The notes under the pieces are model-generated. The model was given only the letters and a program-made list of their open reading frames with translations. It was not told where the DNA came from and did not search any database. Shown piece by piece: positions 12,035 through 20,760 of a stretch of 64,000 nt of DNA (positions within the stretch are counted from its first letter, which is position 1; every line of letters starts with the position of its first letter). Both the position numbers and the translations under genes were made by a program. Source of the stretch: Moniliella sp. 'wahieum' (lineage: Eukaryota > Basidiomycota > Moniliellomycetes > Moniliellales > Moniliellaceae); the NCBI GenBank assembly GCA_003971905.1, contig RSEE01000040.1:186001-250000 (forward strand). The letters run 5' to 3'.

Positions 12035-12985
12035 GATGGCGGCGGTTAATCTGTTCCTGCCACGACGCTGCTGCCATGTAGAGCGGAAGTCGACTGGGTT
12101 GGCCGTGGCGTCTCGCCACGTCCGCTGTCACGCGTCACCGTGTCACCCCTGAAAATTCCGCGCGCCTATTTCCGCCCCGCTCGAAACCACACTCTCGACG
12201 AAGGGGGTGCGTACCTACTATGAATAGAACACACCCGTACTACAGTAGCCACCACGATGACGAGGATATAATCTCATGCAAATCATGGGATGTCCGTTTA
12301 GAGATGTTCCAACCAGCCAGGAAGCCCCATGGTCCGAGGATCAAAACAGAAAAAAGGAAGGGAAAAGGCGAGGTGGAAAAGGCGAGGTGTGGAAAAGGCG
12401 AGTGAAGGGTATGAATAAACACCCCCGGGGGCGCGACGAAAAGAGAAAAACAGCGATAGAATTCGGGGGGCATCAGCCGATCATTTTCAACACAGGCTAA
12501 ATCAGGCGGGAAAAAAGAGGGTATAGTCCGCAGTTGATGATTCATCTTGGATGCAACAGAAGAATACATGTGTGTTCGGACGAACGACAGGCATCACTGC
12601 CGGAGAGGCTAAGGAGACTAGGGGACACAGCCGAGAGGTAAAAGCAAGGGTAGGGGAGCTATATTTGTATAGCCATCATCAAAAGAAAAGCAAGGGGGAC
12701 GTGAAGCAAAAAAACTGAGAAAGATGGGCGAGACACTCGAAGCGGAGAAATTGGAAATGGGTGCGAGAGATCATTAGCCAAAAAAGCAATGTCAATAAGC
12801 AAAACTGTACTGGCAACAAAAGGTGTTGTAACGTGTCCTGCGGTCATCTTCGTGGTAGAGTTGAGAATGAGTGTGTGTAGGCGGGAAGAGATTGCGAAAC
12901 TGCACCTTGTGGCAGACGCCTTCTCCCCCCTTTGCCTCGTTCATGCGCCATACTTTTCTTCTCCTGGCGAAAATTGACGCAGGGC
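12035..12985. other. Spacer between RTA1-like gene end and bromodomain gene start
   Basis: About 950 bp with no coding signal. Holds three imperfect copies of a GGAAAAGGCGAGGTG-like unit near 12,361-12,405. A segment at 12,728-12,782 reappears, diverged, at 21,132-21,183. Confidence 0.5.
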
Positions 12986-14304
12986 CTAAGGAGCAGGAAG
13001 CACACGGCTTGGGTGATAGATGCCATGGCCTGTTTCAGTCATGTCAGAAGCTTGTCATCTGGAAGTTGGAAAAGGAGCCACTTACCGCCAAAGCAAGCCA
13101 AATTGGTACCCATCAAAGACACACAGGTACCATTCATGACTGAAGAGGTAGAAGTTGTCAAAAGCGCTCATCTCTGCTGCTCGATAGATGCACCGTACCA
13201 ACAGGCAAATAGCAGCGAACAAAGAGGCACCGGCATACTGACGTGTCCCTTTGGTCCAGCGACCGTAAGAGACCAATGGGGCATCGCTGCCACTGGAAAG
13301 ACCAAGCGTTCCTTCACTGGTATAATCCTTGTAATGAGTAGGTGTCTTGTTGTCCTCTTCAAGAACCGCTGAAGGCGAGACGTGGCGGTTCTCCTCAATC
13401 TGATAATTACGGTAGTGGCGATACAGAAAGTCGCACAAGAGGAGCAGGTACAGGCATGTTACCAGAACTTGCAACCCAACTCCTCCGAGGGCAATGTACA
13501 TCCCAATCTTTCCTCCATTTCCTGTTGATGACTGAAAGAGAAGGCATTATCGTTAATACAATGGAGTCCATGTATACCGTAATACGAGGACGCATCGTTC
13601 AAGGGGGGGGTGACAAGACTCACACCGTTGGACGACCCTCCAGCTACACCTCCACCCGCTCCCTGCACCACCAAGAAAGGATGTCAAGAACTGTGAAGAC
13701 AACGTAGGCGTGTGAGTTTTGTCTGTTTTCAGAACTTGACCTGTCGTAGCAACAGGAAAGGCATTCACAAACGTACCAAGGAAGGAGGTGAGGTACACCT
13801 TTTCTTGAACTGCAGTGGGCAAACTCATACCCGACACACGCCATGATATGGTCAAACCCAATATAATTCGAAGCACTGAGGAAGACCGGGGCAATGATGA
13901 GGACCACTCTGGCAATGAACGAATGGAACAGAAATGGGCGGTAGTGGTTTTGCAGTCGAAACGCCCATCCTATGATTTCCCCTAGGGAACAGAGGGATGT
14001 GCAGATCATAAACCGACCCCGTGGCCAACGAATGAACCCTTGAGCACCAGCGCCGCTGAGGCTACCGAAAAGAGTATGACAAAGACTATCGACGCAGGGA
14101 GCGCCATTGAGAGGAAGTGACATAGTCTGTCAGCACGAAGATCAAATGCGAAAGGAGAAGGGGGGGTTGCTTTGGGGTAAGGAGCGTGAAATGGAGGAAT
14201 TTTGACTGACATGGGATAAACCCATATAACGTTTTATCAACGGAGCACGGCTGGTTGGGGCGGGGATCAACAAAGACGCAGTTGATGCCTGTTGAGTTGG
14301 TCAT
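12986..14304 (-). CDS. RTA1-like seven-transmembrane protein
   Basis: Fungus-specific RTA1/RTM1 family (lipid-translocating exporter-like; members give resistance to aminocholesterol-type compounds). Start Met at 14304 (MTNSTGINCVFVD), followed by the family LYGFIP motif. Hydrophobic segments follow: LPASIVFVILFSVASAALV; GWAFRLQNHYRPFLFHSFI then VVLIIAPVFLSASNYIGF; a VVQGAGGGVAG segment (family: QGxGGG); and LGGVGLQVLVTCLYLLLL. The end is typical of RTA1: HEWYLCVFD, a short intron beginning GTAAGTGG, then IYHPSRVLP to the stop at 12986. Several short introns are implied, and some frame changes may be indels. Substrate cannot be inferred. Divergent from the cyclin gene. Confidence 0.85.
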
Positions 14305-14920
14305 CGCGGCAGGTACAACGAAGTTTGAAGATGGCGGGGGATGGTGGAAATTCAAAGCAGAAGTATAGGGGTGGATTGTGGTGTTTATGAACGCGGCACG
14401 TTTTTGTGATACTATAGGCCACAGAGAGATACGCCTCCATCCATTGCAAGGGAGAGATCTGCACACAGAGGCAGTACAACGCTACAGAGAGGGTGGACGG
14501 CTGGTGGCAGAAACTGCGGTTTTTGCACTGCGAGGTTGTGAGCGGCTGCGACAATGCTGCGACCTGCGTTTCGGCCTGCGCTGTGGTAGCAGGTACACAA
14601 TTAATCACATCAATCATTTGTGCGAGGCCGCCCCATTCCGCCTTGTTCCGCCCCTTCTTATTGCGCCCCCGGGCTGCCTTCCCCCGATTGAATCCCCATA
14701 TCTTCCCCTGCCTTTTGTTCGCCTCCCACAAGTCTCTCCTCTTCTCGATCCGGGTAACATGTGGCCCAGCGGCCTCCGGCCTCCTCAGGGATCTCGATCA
14801 AGCTAGTGAGTAGTGACTCACAGTGATGCATGATGTGATCCTGTGATCAATGATCGCTGCTGGGGCCCCCTCGCGCTGGGCAGGGACCCTGGGCTGCGAG
14901 ACAGCAGGCCGGGCCCTGGT

Positions 14921-14936
14921 GACCGGTGACCGGTGA
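14921..14936. repeat. Heptamer array, unit ACCGGT+G
   Basis: Two exact copies of GACCGGT followed by GA. The hexamer ACCGGT is a perfect palindrome and the spacer base is G. Confidence 0.7.
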
Positions 14937-15024
14937 GGTGCTAGCGAGCTCTGCAAGCTGCCTGCCTGCACACTGTTCCACAGCCCGACGCTGCTCTTTC
15001 GAATTTGGCCGGGTTAGCAATGGG

Positions 15025-15057
15025 TGATGCATGATGCATGATGCATGATGCATGATG
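15025..15057. repeat. Heptamer array, unit ATGCAT+G (about 4.7 copies)
   Basis: Uninterrupted GATGCAT tandem repeat. The hexamer ATGCAT is palindromic. The same unit recurs at 27,990 and 29,621. Confidence 0.95.
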
Positions 15058-15093
15058 GGCGTTCCTATTTGGCCGTGGATTTACTAGTCAAGT

Positions 15094-15128
15094 ATTCAAT
15101 GTTCAATGTGCAATGTGCAATGTTCAAG
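15094..15128. repeat. 7-bp-period array of CAATGTT/CAATGTG units
   Basis: Five diverged copies with strict 7-bp spacing. This unit is not a full palindrome, unlike most neighbours. Confidence 0.8.
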
Positions 15129-15256
15129 AACCATGCTAACCATGCATCATGCGCACGCACCACACATCACACACCATGCACCATGCACGTTGAGCGTATC
15201 CATCCGTTGGCCGCAGCAGCCGCAGGCACAGTCACTAGTCACATACAAGCTAGTCA

Positions 15257-15316
15257 CATGTCACCGGTCACAGGTCACCGGTCACAGGTCACAGGTCCCA
15301 GGTCACAGGTCCCGGG
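15257..15316. repeat. Heptamer array, unit ACCGGT+C with ACAGGTC variants (about 8 copies)
   Basis: Units GTCACCG, GTCACAG, GTCCCAG and GTCCCGG alternate without breaking the 7-bp register. The canonical unit contains the palindrome ACCGGT. Confidence 0.9.
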
Positions 15317-16041
15317 CCAGCCACGGCGGCAGCCACATGCCATCCGCCGGAGTTGCCACTGGCAGTGCCATGTACCAGCCATTGCCGCTGGACCCTACTT
15401 GTGCTTTCGGGCCTGTTCTGAGACCTAAGATCGGGGATCTGGGATCTCGCCTGCCCGCTCCGTAGGCCGCAGGCGAGCACTCGGCCTGAGCACTCGGCCT
15501 GCGTGGCTGCCATCCAGCCCTCCGGCGCAGCGCACGATGCGGCATGGGCACTGTCTGGTGGCCCTTAGGCATAGCCTTAGGCCGTAGGCCTTATGGCTTG
15601 TTCCACGCAGCCTCGTTTGCGGCCGCCCCGCCCAGCCCAGCATCCTGGCTATCCACTCGTCACACACACCGCGCGCCACTCCCCACCCGCCCAAACCGTT
15701 TCCACTTGTGGGCACAGGTTCCCATTCGCTCCCGCAGCCGTCCCGAATCCACTGCCGCTGCTCTCCATCCACCCACGCCGGCCAGCCCCTCAGGCGCCTG
15801 ACTCCGCCCCACCCTCAGCCTCCGCAAAACGGTCTCCTCTCCCTCTGTCTCCGTCTTCCAACGCCCCACTTCGTACGCTCAGCGCTCACTGAGCTCGCAT
15901 ACTCTGTGCGACCACCTTTATTTATACCCACCAACAGCCTCTCTCTGTTTACGCCACCCACACACGCTTGCTTTCCTACTCCGCCGGCTTTCAGCAGCAC
16001 TCGCACCTCCGTGTCCTGCTCTCACTCCCCCACCACTCACC

Positions 16042-17277
16042 ATGGCCACTGCCGTCGGGATGACCCGTTCGCACTCGATGCAAATTCCCCGACTGGCAGC
16101 TGCCCTGTCTCCCCTGCCTCCCCAGCCAAACTTTCCCTCCCTCGTTCCACCAGACTCAGCCTATTCCCGACTGGCTGTTTGAGGATGAATATCAAGAAGA
16201 AGCCATTAACCACATGCTTACCATGAGGTATGTTGCTCGCTCTCCCCCTTACGCGTTGACTGAGGTTCACCCCCCAGACTGACCTTATTCTTCACCCAGG
16301 CTGCCTCGGCCCCTGACCTCACCTTGATTGACGCCCAACCAGAGATTGGGTGGGACATGCGTGCCTACCTCATTGACTTTTTGGTTGAGGTTCACCAGTC
16401 GTATGACTTGCCATCTCAATCTGTCCTTTACCAAACCGTCAATATGATCGACCGGTATATGTCCAAGCGAGTCGTGCTCAAGAAGCACTACCAACTTCTC
16501 GCTTGCTGCAGTCTGATCCTGGCTTGCAAGTACGACAGCGCCAAGGCACGCATCCCAACTGTGAGCGAGTGCCGTGCTCTATGCCGTCACGCGTTTGAGC
16601 GTCCCGCCTTCATTCAGATGATGAACCACATCCTCGCCACCCTCGACTGGAGTTTGGGCCAACCGAGTATCAATGATTGGCTTGCGTTCAAGTGCGCCGC
16701 CCTCAGGGACCCTTCCGAGGTGGACCGGGTGGCACAATACCTGGGTCAACTAACGCTTTATCACCGTGCCTTCGCGGGTGCCTCATCTGCTGCAGTCGCT
16801 GCTGCTTGCCACGCTCTCGCTCGGACTATCTGCGGGTTCACCCAGGAGCCCAATGCATCGACGGTCCGTGGGCCGTCAGTAGAGATGGTGCAGACACTCC
16901 AGGAGCTGCTTTCTCAAGGGGCTAGCAACTCACTTGCTGTGCTCAACAAGAATCACGCTTTTGCTGGCTTGGTCCGACAGTACTACGCTCGTCGGAGTGA
17001 GGTCTGCGATGCCGAGCCCATGGTGCTGGACTTGCCCCCCCTCCAACTTTCTGCGCCCCCCACACCCCGTTCCGAGTCGATGTTTAGCTCCTCCCGCCAA
17101 TCATCCGTCTCCTCCATCTCCTTCGACTCTGCAAGCGAAAGCACCCCGCCTCCAACCAGTACACCCCACGACATGGTCGCAGACCCGCGAGTGTGCGATC
17201 CCAAATGTTATTCTGGCTCCTGCGCTTGGCCTTCGATTCCCCACCTCATGCAAGCGAACTGGCACCGTCACTTTTAG
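16042..17277 (+). CDS. G1 cyclin, Cln/Puc1 type
   Basis: Regulatory subunit of the cyclin-dependent kinase, expected to act at Start and in morphogenesis. The probable start is Met 16042 (MATAVGMTRSHSMQIP). The reading frame must shift once near 16,100-16,160 to reach IPDWLFEDEYQEEAINHML. An intron starting GTATGT (near 16,210) ends at one of two nearby AG acceptors around 16,280-16,301. The cyclin box follows uninterrupted: LIDAQPEIGWDMRAYLIDFL, VEVHQSYDLPSQSVLYQ, NMIDRYMSKRVVLKKHYQLL and ACKYDSAKARIPTVSE, then FIQMMNHILATLDWSLGQP. This matches fungal G1 cyclins (S. pombe Puc1, budding-yeast Cln) better than B-type cyclins. The C-terminal tail is Ser/Pro/Thr-rich, a possible PEST-like degradation signal. 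Stop at 17277. Confidence 0.88.
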
Positions 17278-18088
17278 AATGCCCTCCTTGCCTTGCGCCC
17301 CTCAACGTCGAAGTTCATCGTTCAACATCCCCCATTCTCTATTCTCCTCGTGATCTACCCTCCTCATTTTCGTTTGCTTCTTATTTCCCTTCTCATTCCT
17401 CTCTCCCCCCCGACGTCAACACTCGCAACCTTCATCACGTGCTTTCAATGCACACATGCCTAAGTGCCCATGTACTTCTACTGCAATTGCTCATGTCATC
17501 TCATGCAAAGCATCTGCTCTGTACCCCTTTCACTAGTCACTCCACACGGGACATGTTCTTCATCAGTTTATATCCCCACATAAGTTTAAAGTAGCGCTCA
17601 GGCGCGCAGGTTATCGATTAATCAATGGTCTGCGTTGGACGAGACGTGCTGCATGATGGAGGGGCAAGGGGCCAGTTAGTAGTTACTGCCATATTTTGTC
17701 GCGCACATTGGAAGAGGTGCATGGTAGACCCACATTCTGCATTCTCGTCCATCCCCCCGTTTTTTTGGCCGAGATGCCTAGCCCCCCAGAGTGCACATTG
17801 CATAGGAGCTCGTTCTGGCAAGTTTTAATCTTCTGCAGTGGGTTCTATACCGAAGGCACCCCCTTGTTCGCGATCGCGTGGATTAGGAAGTGTTTCTACC
17901 ATCATACTATTCGGCAATACTATAAACCCATCAAGCTCATCGCGCTTCGAGTAGACTCCGACCCTCGATCCTCGATTCTCGCGATGATCTAGGCGTCAGA
18001 TCAGCGTAGACCACCCCAAGGGACCTAAGGACCAAAGATCCACACCTAAAGCCCACGATGCTGTCGGTCTGCAGGGTACATGTCGTTT

Positions 18089-18236
18089 AATGTCACGGGC
18101 TGCGGCGGACACGAGATGGTCCGACCGGGAGCGCCCGTCGCCATAAGGCGAGGCGACGGCTGAAAGCCCAATTACCGTGTTTATCCTACTAAGTAGGCAT
18201 GTGGGCATGCCTTGTGAAGGGGAGCGTGATGTGACG
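18089..18236 (+). repeat. Left arm of a 148-bp inverted repeat
   Basis: Starts AATGTCACGGGCTGCGGCGG and ends GAGCGTGATGTGACG. Its reverse complement is at 19,561-19,708, with the same length and only two internal mismatches (near 18,136 and 18,190). It contains a chain of small perfect hairpins: TCGCC/GGCGA (18,138-18,151), GGCT/AGCC (18,158-18,168), CCTACT/AGTAGG (18,185-18,197) and GGCATG/CATGCC (18,196-18,211). The element type is unknown: terminal inverted repeats of a DNA element, or two oppositely oriented solo terminal repeats. Confidence 0.92.
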
Positions 18237-18239
18237 ACG

Positions 18240-18399
18240 ACGAACGCTGGCAGGCAGGCCAGCGGAGCGCGCCGATCCCCTTCTAGTCCACATCAAGCCC
18301 TGGTATTCGTGCGAGCGAACGTTGGCAGGCGGGCCAGCGGAGCTTGTACTCTCCCCCAAGTCTCAAAGGAGGCGAGCATTAGCCGGCGGGCCAACAGCC
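18240..18399 (+). repeat. Three diverged direct repeats of a 28-29-bp GC-rich unit
   Basis: Units at 18,240-18,268, 18,315-18,343 and 18,372-18,399 share the form GCGAACGYTGGCAGGC followed by GGCCAGCGGAGC. A 20-base piece (CAGGCCAGCGGAGCGCGCCG) of the first unit is repeated in direct orientation at 19,543-19,562, next to the right inverted-repeat arm. Confidence 0.75.
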
Positions 18400-18678
18400 T
18401 CTACCCTTGGTTTCTCTGCTCTCAAGATGGCTTTGACTCGCACCCCCGACGCTCGAAAGAAGGAGGGGCGTGCCAAGTATCCAAGTACCCAGTCCCCGTT
18501 CCAAGTTTTGGTCGGCGCAGGAAGGAGTTTGACGCCGATCGTATGCCCCAAGACCGAAGGAGAAAAGGGCATACCTCGCAATTGCTTTACCATGGAAAGG
18601 AGAGATGTGCGCACGGGTAAGCGTACACTCCTTCACCCCCTCCCCGTTGCTGGAGGAGAGGGAAGCCCATCCATGGAA

Positions 18679-18748
18679 GGCGTGCGGACACGCCTTGTGA
18701 AGAGGAGCGTAATGTCACGGGCTGCGGCGGACACGAGATGGTCCGACC
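18679..18748 (+). repeat. Rearranged copy of inverted-repeat sub-blocks
   Basis: Joins the hairpin block that ends the 18,196-18,229 region (here with stem GGCGTG/CACGCC) directly to the TGTCACGGGCTGCGGCGG block that begins the left arm. The order is the reverse of that inside the arm. Confidence 0.8.
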
Positions 18749-19560
18749 CAAGCTAAGGCCCGCCTGCTCCGCACATGCCCAGTAGAGCGTGCTCCGCAGG
18801 CCAACCAAGTGTGATGATGGTTGGCTAAATTAAGTATCGTGGCCGAAGGGCCATGCTCCGCGCGACAATAGTCGCCCCCCGCCCAAGTCCAAGTCGGCCG
18901 GCCTAAATAAGGCCACCGAGCTTCCAGTGCCGTGGCGACGACTGTCGCCCCGTCCCCGTTTCCTTTTCCTTTCTCGGTCGCGCCTGCGGCGACCAACCCC
19001 GCTTTTGACATGTCTTCCTTTCTACCCCCTCTTGTATCCGTTTCCCTTTTGATCCTGCCTGTACCCCTGGTTGATGGGGATCTTTCCCCCACCTTCCATT
19101 CTCGTCATCTCTCGTCTCCACCCTCCACTTCGTCCCTTTCCCGCCTATCCTGTCCGACTCCTGCCCGTTTCCAGCCAATTGATCCAGTACAGGCAGCTCC
19201 TCTTGTTAGCGCCCGACATCTCCTCCGACCTCGTCCTCCAGCCCTTCGTCAGTCCAATCGCGCGAGCCCTCCTTCGGTCGCGGCGATTCCCAGTCCCAGT
19301 TAAGGCAGTGTTTGTCCGCCGCTGCCTCCTCCCGTCCCTAAGTCCCGGAGGCTTCAGACACGTTACTACGGCCCAAGCCGGTGCAGACGCAGCCTTGCCA
19401 CACGTGCAGCCGCCCACCAAAGGCCTCTCCTCGTCCCTAGCTCCGCTCGGACACACCAACCAGCCTAAGCCCGAAACTACCGTGAGTCGACCTACCGTCG
19501 CCTAAGGGATTGTACCCCAAAAAACCCCAGGGCGGGCGCCGCCAGGCCAGCGGAGCGCGC

Positions 19561-19708
19561 CGTCACATCACGCTCCCCTTCACAAGGCATGCCCACATGC
19601 CTACTTGGTAGGATAAACACGGTAATTGGGCTTTCAGCCGTCGCCTCGCCTTATGGCGACCGGCGCTCCCGGTCGGACCATCTCGTGTCCGCCGCAGCCC
19701 GTGACATT
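19561..19708 (-). repeat. Right arm of the 148-bp inverted repeat
   Basis: Reverse complement of 18,089-18,236. The two arms enclose about 1.3 kb with a TATA-like box and a pyrimidine-rich tract but no recognised protein. Confidence 0.92.
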
Positions 19709-19747
19709 TAGGACTTGCATTGGCCAGGCCTGGGGCCAATGATTAAT

Positions 19748-19797
19748 GACTAGTGACTAGTGTCTGCCGTCAAGCGCCTCAAGCTTCAAGCTTCAAG
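19748..19797. repeat. Two adjacent heptamer arrays, ACTAGT+G and AAGCTT+C
   Basis: GACTAGT twice at 19,748-19,761, then CAAGCTT twice with a partial third at about 19,780-19,797. Both hexamers are palindromic. Confidence 0.85.
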
Positions 19798-20149
19798 TGA
19801 CTATGTCTGCTAATAGTGTCCAGTATATCTAGGGGGAAACATCTAGGGAATAATTTGGTTTTGATCGATGCATCTCGTTAACATTGATGTTGTGTGACAT
19901 GTGACATGCATTGTGCTCGATGCAGCTTGCAGAGAGGCCATCATCGACAGTATCGACATCATCTCGATCATCGCAATCGATCAGTCCCGTGTTCTGAATT
20001 TGAAGCTCGGAAGGGATGTGTGCTAGTGGATACCTAATGCACGATTGCCGACTGCTAGGTGAAAGCTAGGTAAGGAATCCAAGCTATAGTGACTGTCACT
20101 CGTGACGCAGAGTGAAGTTAGTGACGCTCGTCTGCCTCCAGCCAACTCG

Positions 20150-20202
20150 TGTCACATGTCACATGCACCAGTGTCACACTTGTCACATGACATGTGACAT
20201 GC
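20150..20202. repeat. 7-bp-period array based on ACATGT+C
   Basis: Imperfect GTCACAT/GACATGT units, partly arranged as an inverted pair around ACATGACATGTGACATG. Confidence 0.75.
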
Positions 20203-20292
20203 CTCGACACTGTCACGCAGAAGGTTGGTGTAGCGACGTCCCTCGTCCCGCATCCTCATTCACCCGGCTACTAATGGAGACCGCAATGGAGG

Positions 20293-20340
20293 CTGAAGCG
20301 CTGAAGCTTGAAGCGCTGAAGCTGCCGAAGCCTGAAGCGT
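20293..20340. repeat. GAAGCTT/GAAGCGCT array
   Basis: Alternating 7- and 8-bp units beginning GAAGC; related to the AAGCTT+G heptamer family. Confidence 0.7.
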
Positions 20341-20592
20341 ATAAGGCAAGTAGCGTAGTAATCATTGTTGTCGAGAGATAGGCGTTGGCAGTAGAAAGCA
20401 TCAGAATGAGGTCGATGAGGGCTATACAGAAGGAGAGAAGGCAATACGAAGTCGCTGCTGCGACTTACGTCGCTACGCGCCCGCCACCAGTCTTTGGAAC
20501 GCGCGGAGCCCTGCGGGGGTTTCGAGGGCTAGTAACCAGTAAGGCCTAAGGTGTAATAGGGCCGGAAGTGCTCCATGACCGCATGACCTGGG

Positions 20593-20641
20593 TGAAGCTC
20601 GAAGCTTGAACCTCTTGAAGCTTGAAGCTTGAAGCTTGAAT
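20593..20641. repeat. Heptamer array, unit AAGCTT+G (about 5-6 copies)
   Basis: Three exact consecutive GAAGCTT copies plus diverged copies upstream in near register. Confidence 0.9.
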
Positions 20642-20709
20642 GTCTTGATTAACGTTGAACCCAGTTATAGTCACCTGTAGTCACCGTCGCAACACCTCTC
20701 AAAAGGGAC

Positions 20710-20760
20710 TGTCACGGGCTGCTGCGGCGGACCCGAAATGGTCCGATCCAAGCTAAGGCC
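20710..20760 (+). repeat. Fourth, diverged copy of the TGTCACGGGCTG element start
   Basis: TGTCACGGGCTG, an extra CTG triplet, then CGGCGGAC and ATGGTCCGA. It shares the downstream CCAAGCTAAGGCCCG with the copy at 18,713. The TGTCAC start suggests a repeat terminus, but the downstream boundary is not clear. Confidence 0.7.

Larger units (their letters stand above)
14305..16041. promoter_or_regulatory. Divergent upstream region of the RTA1-like and cyclin genes, rich in 7-bp arrays
   Basis: 1.74 kb without a supported gene. The cyclin-proximal 450 bp (about 15,600-16,040) is C/T-rich, as in fungal 5' leaders. The middle (14,810-15,330) holds four 7-bp-period arrays, listed separately. Confidence 0.5.

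Noticed and set aside
15025-15316. Regularly repeated units that might suggest a CRISPR-like array
   Set aside because: Units are 7 bp, directly tandem and without unique spacers; the genome is eukaryotic.
18713-18760. A tRNA-derived SINE, because GGTCCGACCC resembles a Pol III B box
   Set aside because: No matching A box at the right distance and no T-run terminator could be found; the resemblance is one short motif.
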